DNA of 64,000 nt. Origin: Pedobacter cryoconitis (GTDB taxonomy: Bacteria > Bacteroidota > Bacteroidia > Sphingobacteriales > Sphingobacteriaceae). The notes beneath the pieces are model-generated. The model searched no databases. It had not been told where the DNA came from and saw only the letters and a list, made by a program, of their open reading frames with translations. The translations under genes and the position numbers were made by a program. The DNA is taken from positions 558,001-622,000 of the forward strand of contig NZ_JACHCC010000001.1 in the NCBI RefSeq assembly GCF_014207135.1, in the 5' to 3' direction. Positions 1 to 8,884 of the stretch are shown piece by piece (the stretch's first letter is position 1; every line of letters begins with the position of its first letter).

Positions 1-327
1 CTTCCTCCTGTTGAACCGGTTGATAGAAAACGGAATAATAAACGTACGATAGTCAATGATGAAATCACAGGTGCCCGCAAAGTAGTAACGATAACTACTG
101 ACCGTAGTGGTGATATGTCTGATGAAACGGATGATATTAACAGACAATTGTTGCAGGATGGCGTAATCCGTCAAACCAAAAAACTGAACTATAAATTGAC
201 TGAACGTGAGCTGGTTGTGAATGGAGTCAAACAATCTGCCGGTTTGCATCAGCAATATGCTGCGAGATATTTGAAAGGTACCAACAGTTCACTTGCTTAT
301 TCATTTGATGAAAATCCTAAACACTAG
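1..327 (+). CDS. C-terminal end of a truncated protein, possibly an M56/BlaR1-like membrane protein
   Basis: The reading frame is open from base 1 to the stop at 327, so only the last 108 residues are visible. An ATG at 115 lies inside the frame and is probably not the start. The piece is hydrophilic, with no membrane segment. Its end has a short pattern (LLxDGxI, then LTERELVVNGVKQ, then HQQYAARY) resembling the C-terminal tail of Bacteroidota M56/BlaR1-type proteins, where a similar 'ELxVNGKKQ' module recurs. That resemblance is from memory and is the only basis for the family call. The gene ends 24 bp before the outer membrane protein gene on the same strand, so the two may be co-transcribed. 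Confidence 0.5.
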   Translation, partial: LPPVEPVDRKRNNKRTIVNDEITGARKVVTITTDRSGDMSDETDDINRQLLQDGVIRQTKKLNYKLTERELVVNGVKQSAGLHQQYAARYLKGTNSSLAYSFDENPKH

Positions 328-351
328 GAGATTTTAGATACCTAAAGATAC

Positions 352-2808
352 ATGCTGATGAAACTTAAATTAATGATCATTTTGATCATAGGGATAGCTA
401 TTGCCTCAGATTTTGCTCAGGCTCAACAAAAAGATGGTCTTATTTCCGGACAAATAAAAGATGCAGACAACAAAGCTTTTGATCTGGCAACGGTAGCACT
501 ATTTACCGGAAGTGATTCTGTGATGGTTAAAACAACCTTTACACAGGCGGATGGAAAATTTCGTTTTGAAGGGCTGAAGTATGGTCTCTACCAGATCAGG
601 ATTTCGGCTATGGGTTATACCAATTACCGCAGTGCTTCAATTCAATTGAGCGGATCGTCTGCTTCTCTGGATCTGGGAGATATTCATTTGACAACAACCT
701 CTAAAAATCTTAAAGAAGTCAATATTACTTCCAGGAAAGCCTTTGTAGAACAGAAAATTGACCGGACTGTAGTTAATGTGGACGCTTTAATTTCAAATGC
801 AGGAACTTCGGCGCTGGATGTTTTAAGTAAATCGCCAGGAGTAGATGTAGACCAGAATGGGATCATTACTTTAAAAGGGAAATCGGGGGTCACCATTTTT
901 ATAGATGGTAAACCGTCTTATCTTTCTGGTGCGGATCTGGAAGCTTACCTGCGTTCCATACCTTCCTCTTCACTTGACCAGCTGGAAATCATGACTAATC
1001 CGCCAGCAAAATATGATGCTGCGGGAAATGGAGGGGTGATTAATATTAAAACGAAAAAGGGTACTGTAAGAGGCTTTAATGGTGGTTTAAACTTAAGCCT
1101 TAATCAAGGGAAGATGTCGAGGTCACTCAATAGTTTGAACCTTAATTTCAGAAATAATAAATTCAATTATTTCGCTAACCTGAGCTATAATCTTAATAAT
1201 GGTTTTACAGATCTGGATATTAACAGGACGTATAAAAACGCAGACGGGAGTGTCGCTTCCTTTTTCGATCAGAACAGTTATATCAAAAGACATGGAAATA
1301 CCTATAATGCAAAAACAGGTTTAGATTATTATCAGTCTGACAAAACAACCTGGGGGATTGTACTTACAGGAATGTATAGGGTCAGTACACAGACAAATAA
1401 CAATACCAGTAATCTGTTAAATTCTTCCAGACAGCTTGATTCAATTATTACAGCTAATAATATAGATAAGATTGACTTTAAGAACAAAGCAGTGAATCTG
1501 AATTATCGTCATGAATTTGCAGAGAAAGGACATGAAATCACTGCAGATGCAGATTATCTGAGTTACAGAAACCGGACAGATCAGGTGTACAATAATTTTA
1601 GTTTTTTTCCTGACAAAAGCTTGAAATCGCAGGATATATTAACCGGAAGGCTACCATCCAATATTGATATCTATTCTGTGAAGACAGATTATTCGCTGCC
1701 CTTAAAGAATGAATGGAAGTTTGCAGCAGGACTAAAATCGAGTTATACTAAAACGGATAATACGGCAGATTATGCTTATACACTGGATGGACTCACTAAG
1801 CCTGATTATGATAAGAGTAACCACTTTTTATATAAAGAAAATATTAATGCTGCTTACGTTAACCTCAATAAGGAATTTAAAAGGTTATCAATACAGGCGG
1901 GCTTAAGGATGGAGAATACAGTTTCAACTGGTCATCAGTTAGGTAATTTGCTAAAGCCGGACTCGTCCTTTAAAAGAAATTATACGGGACTTTTTCCAAC
2001 GCTGTATCTTTTGTATAAAGTGGATACAGCAGGTAATCACAAAATTGGATTGAACTATGGAAGGAGAATTGACAGGCCTTATTATCAGGATCTGAACCCT
2101 TTTGTTTCTCCTTTAGATAAGTTTACCTATTATGTAGGTAATCCTTTCTTGAAACCGTCTTATACCCAGAGCATAGAACTTTCTCATAGTTATAAAGACA
2201 AATATATCACTACAGTAAGTTACTCAAATTCTAAAGATGATGTGAATGAAACCATAGAAATTTTGAATGGAACCTATTTCAGCCGTCCGGCAAATATCGG
2301 AAAGAAGGTGACCAAGAGCATCTCTTTTAATGGTACGTTTGATCCATATAGCTGGTTAAATATCAATTTGTATACGGAACTGACAAATATTGCCAATAAA
2401 AGTGCTTTTTATACTGGTGAGTTGAATACAAACGGAACTTTTTGTTATCTGAGTGGCAATCTTAAGTTTGCCATGGGATATGGCTGGGATACACAGCTCG
2501 ATGGTTCCTACAGAAGTAAGTTATATGATGCGCAGTTTGTCCTGGGTAGTTTATGGTCTGCTAATACTGCTGTACAAAAGAAACTGTCAAAAAGTACATC
2601 CTTAAAATTAAGCGTCAATGATATATTCCGCAGTAAAGTCTATAGAGGGGTAATCAATAACCTGGCACAAACCGAAGCTAACTGGGTAAACAGAGGTGAC
2701 ACCAGAACAGCTGTTCTGACATTTAGTTACCGTTTTGGAAAGACTTTTTCAACTCAGGCCAAACACGGTGATTCGGGAGAGGAGCTGAGAAGCAGAGTGA
2801 AAAACTAA
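352..2808 (+). CDS. Outer membrane beta-barrel family protein (TonB-receptor-like, 818 aa)
   Basis: The protein starts with a signal peptide (hydrophobic residues about 4-20, cleavage near AQAQQ). A carboxypeptidase-regulatory-like beta-sandwich spans about residues 28-110, then a plug-like region with the motif VTIFIDGKPSYLSG near residue 180, then a long barrel rich in aromatic and Asn residues ending in TFSYRFGKTF plus a hydrophilic tail. This is the architecture of the Bacteroidota 'outer membrane beta-barrel' family related to TonB-dependent receptors. The substrate cannot be told from sequence. A second protein of exactly the same length and layout lies at 42309-44765, so the two are paralogs. 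The start at 352 (MLMK) could equally be the ATG at 358. Confidence 0.88.
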   Translation: MLMKLKLMIILIIGIAIASDFAQAQQKDGLISGQIKDADNKAFDLATVALFTGSDSVMVKTTFTQADGKFRFEGLKYGLYQIRISAMGYTNYRSASIQLSGSSASLDLGDIHLTTTSKNLKEVNITSRKAFVEQKIDRTVVNVDALISNAGTSALDVLSKSPGVDVDQNGIITLKGKSGVTIFIDGKPSYLSGADLEAYLRSIPSSSLDQLEIMTNPPAKYDAAGNGGVINIKTKKGTVRGFNGGLNLSLNQGKMSRSLNSLNLNFRNNKFNYFANLSYNLNNGFTDLDINRTYKNADGSVASFFDQNSYIKRHGNTYNAKTGLDYYQSDKTTWGIVLTGMYRVSTQTNNNTSNLLNSSRQLDSIITANNIDKIDFKNKAVNLNYRHEFAEKGHEITADADYLSYRNRTDQVYNNFSFFPDKSLKSQDILTGRLPSNIDIYSVKTDYSLPLKNEWKFAAGLKSSYTKTDNTADYAYTLDGLTKPDYDKSNHFLYKENINAAYVNLNKEFKRLSIQAGLRMENTVSTGHQLGNLLKPDSSFKRNYTGLFPTLYLLYKVDTAGNHKIGLNYGRRIDRPYYQDLNPFVSPLDKFTYYVGNPFLKPSYTQSIELSHSYKDKYITTVSYSNSKDDVNETIEILNGTYFSRPANIGKKVTKSISFNGTFDPYSWLNINLYTELTNIANKSAFYTGELNTNGTFCYLSGNLKFAMGYGWDTQLDGSYRSKLYDAQFVLGSLWSANTAVQKKLSKSTSLKLSVNDIFRSKVYRGVINNLAQTEANWVNRGDTRTAVLTFSYRFGKTFSTQAKHGDSGEELRSRVKN

Positions 2809-2817
2809 ACTGTCTTT

Positions 2818-3336
2818 TTAACGGAGCGATACCAGTAGGCCCTGTAGTTTTTCCTGTATATCGCCCCGGTCATAATAAGCATAGAGGTGATAAGATTTAT
2901 AGTAATAATCACTTTCATCAGCTTCGTAATATGGGCTATTGGCTGTACCTGCTATATTTTTATGTCCAAATTTCGCCGATAATACTTGTTCGTTATCCAA
3001 AAAATGGAGGCCAAAAGGAAGCTGGACGAGGTCCGGGAGGCTGCTGTCTGCCGGATCTGGTTTGAAAAAATTTACACCGGCTAAATAGATTGGTCCATTT
3101 CCTATGGGCCGTTTGATTAAGGAGTCGGCATTATCTGATCCTGGATAATAACGGTCAAAGTTCAGGATAAAACCCTGGTGAAATTTTACGATCAATGGCT
3201 TAATTCCCTTTTTTTCCGGGAGCTGAGGGGATGGAAGTTTATGGGTATCGGCCTCATGAGCCTGAAGAAAAGTAATGAACTCGGGATGATCTACACTGTA
3301 ACCTAAAAACTGGATTAACTCTTTTCCTTTTATCAT
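2818..3336 (-). CDS. Hypothetical protein, 172 aa
   Basis: The function is not recognised. The protein is soluble, without a signal peptide or membrane segment, and begins MIKGKELIQFLGYS. It has a beta-rich middle (PLIVKFHQGFILNFDRYYPG) and a tyrosine-rich end (YYYKSYHLYAYYDRGD). The pattern of a short N-terminal 'KELIQFLG' helix followed by mixed strands resembles small cytoplasmic proteins of the immunity-protein type, but there is no toxin gene beside it, so this is only an impression. It converges on the outer membrane protein gene with a 9-bp gap. Confidence 0.6.
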   Translation of the reverse strand: MIKGKELIQFLGYSVDHPEFITFLQAHEADTHKLPSPQLPEKKGIKPLIVKFHQGFILNFDRYYPGSDNADSLIKRPIGNGPIYLAGVNFFKPDPADSSLPDLVQLPFGLHFLDNEQVLSAKFGHKNIAGTANSPYYEADESDYYYKSYHLYAYYDRGDIQEKLQGLLVSLR

Positions 3337-3413
3337 GTGAATGTTCAGCGATTTTTCCTTCTTATGGATACTACCTATCTTGGGCCGCTGGTGATTACAA
3401 AAATATTAAAAAG

Positions 3414-3809
3414 ATGAAACAGTCTATAGCACATATTGCGCTTGTTGTTGATGATTATGATGAAGCGATTAAATTTTACACTGAAAAGCTCAGTTTTTCA
3501 CTATTAGAGGATATTGTCCTGAGTGAAACTAAAAGATGGGTAGTGGTGGCGCCTCCTGGTGCAAAGGAATGTAGTCTGCTTCTGGCAAAGGCTGCAAATG
3601 AGGAACAACAGACAAGAGTTGGCCGTCAAACGGGGGGAAGGGTCTTTCTTTTCCTGTACACGGATGATTTCTGGAGAGATTATAAAAATATGCAGCATGC
3701 AGGTGTCAATTTCGTAAGACCTCCGGTAGAAGAAAATTATGGTACTGTAGCTGTGTTTGAAGATTTATATGGTAATCTCTGGGATCTGCTGGAGATGAAG
3801 CATAAATAA
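3414..3809 (+). CDS. VOC family protein (glyoxalase/bleomycin-resistance fold)
   Basis: A single vicinal-oxygen-chelate domain of 131 residues, the usual length. The N-terminal strand IAHIALVVDDYDEAIKFYTEKL and the C-terminal YGTVAVFEDLYGNLWDLLE carry the expected candidate metal ligands (His near residue 7 and Glu near the C-terminus). Members use a divalent metal to rearrange or conjugate small molecules, or act as drug-binding proteins. Substrate cannot be inferred. It stands alone, 70 bp before the flavin reductase gene on the same strand. Confidence 0.88.
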   Translation: MKQSIAHIALVVDDYDEAIKFYTEKLSFSLLEDIVLSETKRWVVVAPPGAKECSLLLAKAANEEQQTRVGRQTGGRVFLFLYTDDFWRDYKNMQHAGVNFVRPPVEENYGTVAVFEDLYGNLWDLLEMKHK

Positions 3810-3879
3810 GTCATCCTGATTTAGGCTAAATTATTACATTTGAGTGCTGCGGAGAAAGGAGCATTAATTGTAATATAAG

Positions 3880-4455
3880 ATGGCTGACAAAATAAAAATC
3901 CTGGCAATTTCTGGTAGTACCAGAAGTAGCTCTTCAAACCTTAATCTGATCAATGCAATCACTAAACTGGCTGCTGATCAATTTGAAGTATCTGTTTTTG
4001 ACGGATTAACCGGACTTCCTCATTTCAATCCGGATATAGATCATGAGGTTGTTGCTGAGCCGGTTGCTAGTTTCCGCAAACAGATCAGGGCTGCAGACGG
4101 GGTTTTGATTTGTACGCCTGAATATGCAATAGGGGTACCCGGGACCTTGAAAAATGCAATTGACTGGACAGTGTCTTCCATGGAGTTTTCGAGGAAACCT
4201 GTAGCCTTGATTACTGCTGCTTTATCTGGGGTAAAAGCTCACGAATCGCTTTTAGGCACTTTGCTGATTATCGAAAGTAATATGACCAGCGAGACTCAGC
4301 TGGTTATTTCTGGTGTTAAAACTAAAGTGAGTGGAGATGGTGAAATAACCGATGTGCATACATTGGAATCGGTGAAGAAACTGATCGCTTCCATGACAGC
4401 GATGGTTAATGGCAATGCTCCTGTAGAATTGCTGGTTGCTCCGGTACTTTATTAA
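3880..4455 (+). CDS. NAD(P)H-dependent FMN reductase family protein
   Basis: A flavodoxin-like protein of 191 residues. The FMN phosphate loop is the early SGSTRSSSSN (residues about 11-20), and the second flavin motif TPEYAIGVPGTLKNAIDW is at about 79-96. These are diagnostic of the NADPH-dependent FMN reductase family (YieF/ArsH-like), which reduces quinones, chromate or azo compounds in the cytosol. It follows the VOC gene by 70 bp, but no shared pathway is evident. Confidence 0.9.
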   Translation: MADKIKILAISGSTRSSSSNLNLINAITKLAADQFEVSVFDGLTGLPHFNPDIDHEVVAEPVASFRKQIRAADGVLICTPEYAIGVPGTLKNAIDWTVSSMEFSRKPVALITAALSGVKAHESLLGTLLIIESNMTSETQLVISGVKTKVSGDGEITDVHTLESVKKLIASMTAMVNGNAPVELLVAPVLY

Positions 4456-4672
4456 TGATCGGTTCTGATTGCGTATGAACTGATTGTTATCAAATGGTTA
4501 TTATATCGGTATTTTCTATTCTTTTTTTCTTCTTTTTATTGGCCGGACAGGGCTTTCATTTGTCCATTTTGTAATAATTTATTAACAAATGGCTGTATTC
4601 TATAATACTGCGTTTAACTTTTCTTAATCTAACCTGCTGACTTTTGATCCTGTAACAGAGAGGGTCAGAAAC

Positions 4673-5839
4673 ATGGAGCAATACCATATAGTAACTTATT
4701 CAGCCGGTGAAGATATACTGACTATAAACTGGTCGGACGGACACATCAGTAGCTATTATTATATTTATTTAAGGGATAATTGCCCTTCTGTCGAAAATAT
4801 CCATGAAAATGGACAAAAGATTACAGAGACGGCTGATATCGATCCTTTGATTAAACCAGCTGTCGTTACCCTGCTGCAGGAAAATCATATAAACATCATC
4901 TGGGAACAGGATGGACATCATAGTCAATTCAGTGCCCGCTGGTTGCGTAATCATTGTCTATCCAGACAGGAGATCGAAAAACGGGAGAGCAGAAACAGTT
5001 TACTTGAACCTGTTGAGTTGTGGGATGGAACTTTAAATATTGGCGTTCCCCTGGCTGATTATCATCAGGTATCAACGGATGAAATTTCGCTGACGGTGTG
5101 GCTGGAATATATCAGGCGGTATGGTTTTGCGGTATTAAATGATGTACCTCTCATTACTAGTGCTGTCTGTGAGGTAGCCAGGTTATTTGGTTATGTCCGC
5201 GAAACAAATTACGGACGCAGTTTCCAGGAAAGAACAGTACTCAGACCTGGAAACCTGGCTTGTAGTTCGAGGGCGCTGAGCCCGCGTACAGAGAATCCAT
5301 ACCGGAATCCTACACCCACACTCCAGCTCCTGCATTGTATGCAAAATAGTGTACAGGGAGGGGATGTGATTGTAGTTGATGGTTTTAAAGTCGCTTCAGA
5401 TTTTCGGAAGCGATATCCCGAACTGTTTGAATTGCTGAGCAGTATACCTGTGAGTTTCCGTTTCAGGGATAGTGGGCACTGGATAGAAAGGAAGACGACA
5501 ATCATAGGTCTCGGGCCTGAAAAGGAAATTTGTGCTATCCGTTTTAATAACCGGTCAATCCAGCCTTTTGAGATAGAAGGGCATCTCATCCCACAATTTT
5601 ATAAAGCATATCAGACTTTTTCACGGATGCTTGAAGATGAAAATTATCAGGTGAAATTTAAAATGAAACCCGGAGATCTTTTTATCGCGGATAATGAACG
5701 TGTGCTGCATGGCAGGACAAGTTTTAACAGTAAGGAAGGGAAAAGGTACCTTCAGGGGACTTATGCCGACCGGGACGGGTTATTGAGTAAACTACGCATG
5801 CTGAAAATAGCACAGACGTATCCTTCATACGAAGATTAA
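4673..5839 (+). CDS. TmpA/gamma-butyrobetaine-hydroxylase-like protein with degenerate iron site
   Basis: The architecture is that of gamma-butyrobetaine hydroxylase and TmpA: an N-terminal DUF971-like domain (about residues 10-100, with YLRDNCPS and ARWLRNHC) and a TauD-type Fe(II)/2-oxoglutarate oxygenase domain (about 130-375). The usual proximal metal motif is H-x-D, followed by NPYR. Here the DNA at 5285-5293 reads cgt-aca-gag, giving R205-T206-E207 before NPYR. The distal His is kept (H346, in NERVLHGRTSF). The neighbouring paralog at 5852 has H203-T204-D205 and H344. With two facial-triad ligands replaced, normal iron binding is unlikely. I infer a pseudoenzyme or altered subunit, perhaps pairing with the downstream copy, since relatives form dimers. 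It is the first gene of a tight four-gene unit, 12 bp before the next. Confidence 0.88.
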   Translation: MEQYHIVTYSAGEDILTINWSDGHISSYYYIYLRDNCPSVENIHENGQKITETADIDPLIKPAVVTLLQENHINIIWEQDGHHSQFSARWLRNHCLSRQEIEKRESRNSLLEPVELWDGTLNIGVPLADYHQVSTDEISLTVWLEYIRRYGFAVLNDVPLITSAVCEVARLFGYVRETNYGRSFQERTVLRPGNLACSSRALSPRTENPYRNPTPTLQLLHCMQNSVQGGDVIVVDGFKVASDFRKRYPELFELLSSIPVSFRFRDSGHWIERKTTIIGLGPEKEICAIRFNNRSIQPFEIEGHLIPQFYKAYQTFSRMLEDENYQVKFKMKPGDLFIADNERVLHGRTSFNSKEGKRYLQGTYADRDGLLSKLRMLKIAQTYPSYED

Positions 5840-5851
5840 ATAAGCAATAGA

Positions 5852-7018
5852 ATGAATAGAATTCAAAAAATTACAGAAAAGTCATCTGCTCTTGTTGTGA
5901 GCTGGGAGAGTGGTGAGAACTCAGTTTATCCTTATTTGTATTTAAGGGATAACTGTCCTTCGCCTGCTACCAGACATAGTACAGGACAAAAACTAATAGA
6001 AACCTCGGCAATAGCTCCGGATATCGCTCCTTTAAAAGTTATACTTTCTGCTCATCAGGAAGTTGTTGTTGACTGGAATTGTGGTACACATACGAGCAAT
6101 TTTAGTGCAGACTGGTTATTCGGACACCGGATTTCCAGACAGGCCATTCAGGAACGTCAGGAAGAAAAAAAGAAGAAATATCCGGTTAGTTTATGGAATG
6201 CAGCGCTGAACAAAAGTTTGCCTGAAGGAAACTATCCTGATGTTTTAACGAATGAGGTTGCTTTGGCCGACTGGCTGGAAAAGGTCTCTACCTATGGGTT
6301 TGCGATATTACGTAATGTACCAGCAGAACCAGAGATGGTGATTCAGGTGACTAGCTTGTTTGGCTATATAAGAGAGACGAACTATGGGAAGCTGTTTGAT
6401 GTTAAAACTACTGTGAACCCTAATAACCTTGCTTTTACTTCATTAGGGTTAAGTGCCCATACTGATAACCCTTACCGGAATCCAACACCTACGCTGCAAT
6501 TACTGCATTGTCTGAGTTCTAGTGCTGCGGGAGGCAATTCAATTCTGGTGGATGGATTTAAAGTGATTGCGGATCTGAAAGCGTATTCGTCAGAGCTATT
6601 TGAACTGCTTTGTACCACACCTGTAACTTTCAGCTTCGCAGATCAGCATAGTCATATAGAAAGAACCACAACCATTATTGGCCGGGATGTGTACGGAGCG
6701 GTGAATGCTATTCGGTTCAACAACCGCTCCATCCAGTCTTTTGAAGTTGAGGAGGATAAAATGCTGGCATTCTATACCGCTTATCAGCAGCTCGCTAAAA
6801 TGATTGACGATGAAAAATACTTTGTACAGTTTAAAATGGAAGCTACAGATTTATTTATTGTCGATAATGAAAGGATATTACATGGCCGGACTGCTTATGA
6901 CAGTGCTGCTGGTGAACGTTTTCTACAAGGGGCTTATGCTGACAGGGATGGATTACTGAGTAAAATGAATGTTTTAAACTATAGAAGATATACGAATGAA
7001 AACAGCAATACAAGATAA
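5852..7018 (+). CDS. TmpA-like Fe(II)/2-oxoglutarate oxygenase (gamma-butyrobetaine hydroxylase family)
   Basis: It has the same length (388 aa) and domain order as the preceding gene: DUF971-like domain (about 10-100, YLRDNCPS) and TauD domain (about 130-375). The full iron triad is visible: H203-T204-D205 before NPYR, and H344 in NERILHGRTAY. Family members hydroxylate gamma-butyrobetaine or, as TmpA, the C1 of trimethylaminoethylphosphonate. The choice of phosphonate here rests on the next gene, a PhnZ/TmpB-like oxygenase whose start overlaps this stop by 23 bp. The N-terminal zinc-site cysteines of the mammalian enzyme are mostly missing. A different substituted phosphonate or a betaine-like substrate is also possible. 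Confidence 0.88.
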   Translation: MNRIQKITEKSSALVVSWESGENSVYPYLYLRDNCPSPATRHSTGQKLIETSAIAPDIAPLKVILSAHQEVVVDWNCGTHTSNFSADWLFGHRISRQAIQERQEEKKKKYPVSLWNAALNKSLPEGNYPDVLTNEVALADWLEKVSTYGFAILRNVPAEPEMVIQVTSLFGYIRETNYGKLFDVKTTVNPNNLAFTSLGLSAHTDNPYRNPTPTLQLLHCLSSSAAGGNSILVDGFKVIADLKAYSSELFELLCTTPVTFSFADQHSHIERTTTIIGRDVYGAVNAIRFNNRSIQSFEVEEDKMLAFYTAYQQLAKMIDDEKYFVQFKMEATDLFIVDNERILHGRTAYDSAAGERFLQGAYADRDGLLSKMNVLNYRRYTNENSNTR

Positions 7019-7562
7019 GGTAGATCACATATTTGACCTGTACGAAACTCATGGAGGGCAGGAATATGGAGAAAGGGTAAGTATGCTGATGCATATGATG
7101 CAATGTGCACAGCTGGCGCATGCTGCTGGTGAAAACGAGGAGATAGTTCTCGCAGCTTTCTTTCATGATATCGGTCATTTTTTTGAAAATGTCGAACAGA
7201 TGGATGGTTATGGTACACTCGAACATGATAAACTAGGTGGGAAATGTTTGCTTGAACTGGGTTTCCCTGACCGCATGGCAAATCTGGTGTCGCATCATGT
7301 AGCTGCTAAAAAATATTTGATTTATGCAGAACCAGCTTATTATAATGAGCTGTCTGAAGCAAGTAAAATTACCCTTGAATTTCAGGGGGGTAAAATGACT
7401 GCAGCAGAGGCTGCACATTTTGAAGAAGACCCTTTAGCTCCATTGTATGTTAAGATACGTCGTTGGGATGATTTAGGGAAAGATGCAAATAAACCAGTTT
7501 TACCGGCAGAGCTGTTATGGATGAAAGAGATGACATTTAATTATCTGCTTAGCCTTCAGTAA
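6996..7562 (+). CDS. PhnZ/TmpB-like HD-domain mixed-valent diiron oxygenase
   Basis: A 188-residue protein whose pattern matches PhnZ/TmpB rather than a generic HD phosphohydrolase: YGERVSMLMHMMQCA (Y24, E26, H33), FFHDIGH (H57, D58, H61), LEHDKLGGK (H77), SHHVAAKKYL (H101, K105), EFQGGKMTAAE and RRWDDLGK (D158). H33, H57, D58, H77, H101 and D158 sit where the six diiron ligands of PhnZ are found. These enzymes use O2 to cleave the C-P bond of 1-hydroxyphosphonates, releasing phosphate and a carboxylate. It overlaps the upstream oxygenase gene by 23 bp, and its TAA overlaps the next ATG (TAATG). This supports a two-step pathway: hydroxylation, then oxidative C-P cleavage. Confidence 0.88.
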   Translation: MKTAIQDKVDHIFDLYETHGGQEYGERVSMLMHMMQCAQLAHAAGENEEIVLAAFFHDIGHFFENVEQMDGYGTLEHDKLGGKCLLELGFPDRMANLVSHHVAAKKYLIYAEPAYYNELSEASKITLEFQGGKMTAAEAAHFEEDPLAPLYVKIRRWDDLGKDANKPVLPAELLWMKEMTFNYLLSLQ

Positions 7563-8884
7563 TGCAAAAGATAACCACTGGGCTCAAAGCGAGGTTAATT
7601 CAACTTCCACCGGTTTATACGGCCATATTATGTTCAGTTGCTGCTTTTAGTATTTATGTCTGTACTTATGCTTTTCGCAAGGGATTTACGGCTGGTACTT
7701 ACGAAGGCGAAAAGTTGCTGGGAATAGATTTTAAAGTATGGCTGGTCTTAGCCCAGGTTGCCGGTTATGCACTTAGTAAATTTATAGGTGTAAAATTCAT
7801 TGCAGAAGTCAAACCAAATGGAAGAGCCAGGGCTATTCTGGGGCTAATAGGTATAGCCTGGCTTTCTCTGCTTGGCTTTGCACTGATCCCTGCACCTTAT
7901 AACATTGCCTGTTTTTTTATCAACGGAATCCCGCTGGGTTTAATCTGGGGACTTATTTTTAGTTATATTGAAGGAAGGAAAAGTGCTGAATTTATTGGTG
8001 CGGTGGTCTGTACAAGTTTTATCTTTTCTTCGGGAATCATTAAAACTATAGGTCGTTTGATGATGACTCATTTTGGTGTTACAGAATTGTGGGTGCCATT
8101 TATTGTGGGATTGCTTTTTGTAATTCCTCTTGTGTTCTTTGTCTATCTCCTGGCGCAGGTTCCGCCGCCATCGGCCGAGGATGTCAAACATAGGACACAG
8201 CGTCTTCCAATGACAGGGAAGGAACGTAAAGCATTTGTCCGGTTCTTCTTTACCGGATTGGTACTGAATATTATAATCTATGTCTTTTTAACGGCGATGC
8301 GCGATTTCAGGGATTATTTTGAAGTGGAAATCTGGACAGATTTTGGTTACAGGGATAATCTGAATATCTATAGCCAGATTGATATTCCAATCGCCATTAT
8401 TGTACTGATACTTATGTCGCTGATCCTGCTGGTCAGGAATAATTTTCTGGCCCTCAAGCTGGCTCATGTAAGTATCATCCTGGGTTTTGTACTGATTGGC
8501 TTGGGTGCCTGGACTTTTCAGCATGGTATGATTGGTCCTAAAGCATTCATGTATGCAATTACATTAGGGCTTTACTTATCTTATGTGCCTTATTCCATCC
8601 TGTTTTTTGAAAGGCTCATTGCAACTTTTAAATACAAAAGTAATGTCGGATTTATGATTTACTTGGCGGATTCTGCCGGCTACCTGGGAAGTGTGGGTGT
8701 TTTACTTTTCCGGCAGCTGGGCCCCGCCAATCTTTCGTGGGGAAACTTCTTTATTCACGGATCTTTCATCGTCTCGGTTGTCGGGATCATTGGTATAAGC
8801 CTGTCTTATGTTTATTTTTATAAGAAGAAACAATCAGTTTATGGCTGGTCACCACGTAAACTGATTATCCGGTCTGAAATATAA
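7562..8884 (+). CDS. DUF5690/MFS-like membrane transporter, candidate phosphonate carrier
   Basis: A 440-residue polytopic membrane protein with about 12 hydrophobic segments. It starts within the TAATG overlap with the HD oxygenase gene, so translation is probably coupled. The N-terminal segment SVAAFSIYVCTYAFRKGFTAG resembles the first helix of organophosphate antiporters in the major facilitator superfamily (GlpT/UhpT type). The overall pattern is that of the Bacteroidota DUF5690 family. Location in the cassette suggests it imports the organophosphonate substrate; this is inference. Its last 46 bp overlap the convergent metallophosphoesterase gene. Confidence 0.82.
   Translation: MQKITTGLKARLIQLPPVYTAILCSVAAFSIYVCTYAFRKGFTAGTYEGEKLLGIDFKVWLVLAQVAGYALSKFIGVKFIAEVKPNGRARAILGLIGIAWLSLLGFALIPAPYNIACFFINGIPLGLIWGLIFSYIEGRKSAEFIGAVVCTSFIFSSGIIKTIGRLMMTHFGVTELWVPFIVGLLFVIPLVFFVYLLAQVPPPSAEDVKHRTQRLPMTGKERKAFVRFFFTGLVLNIIIYVFLTAMRDFRDYFEVEIWTDFGYRDNLNIYSQIDIPIAIIVLILMSLILLVRNNFLALKLAHVSIILGFVLIGLGAWTFQHGMIGPKAFMYAITLGLYLSYVPYSILFFERLIATFKYKSNVGFMIYLADSAGYLGSVGVLLFRQLGPANLSWGNFFIHGSFIVSVVGIIGISLSYVYFYKKKQSVYGWSPRKLIIRSEI

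Noticed and set aside
6855..7281. His/Tyr/Phe-rich reverse-strand ORFs opposite the HD oxygenase gene
   Set aside because: The forward frame has six conserved metal ligands, so these are shadows.
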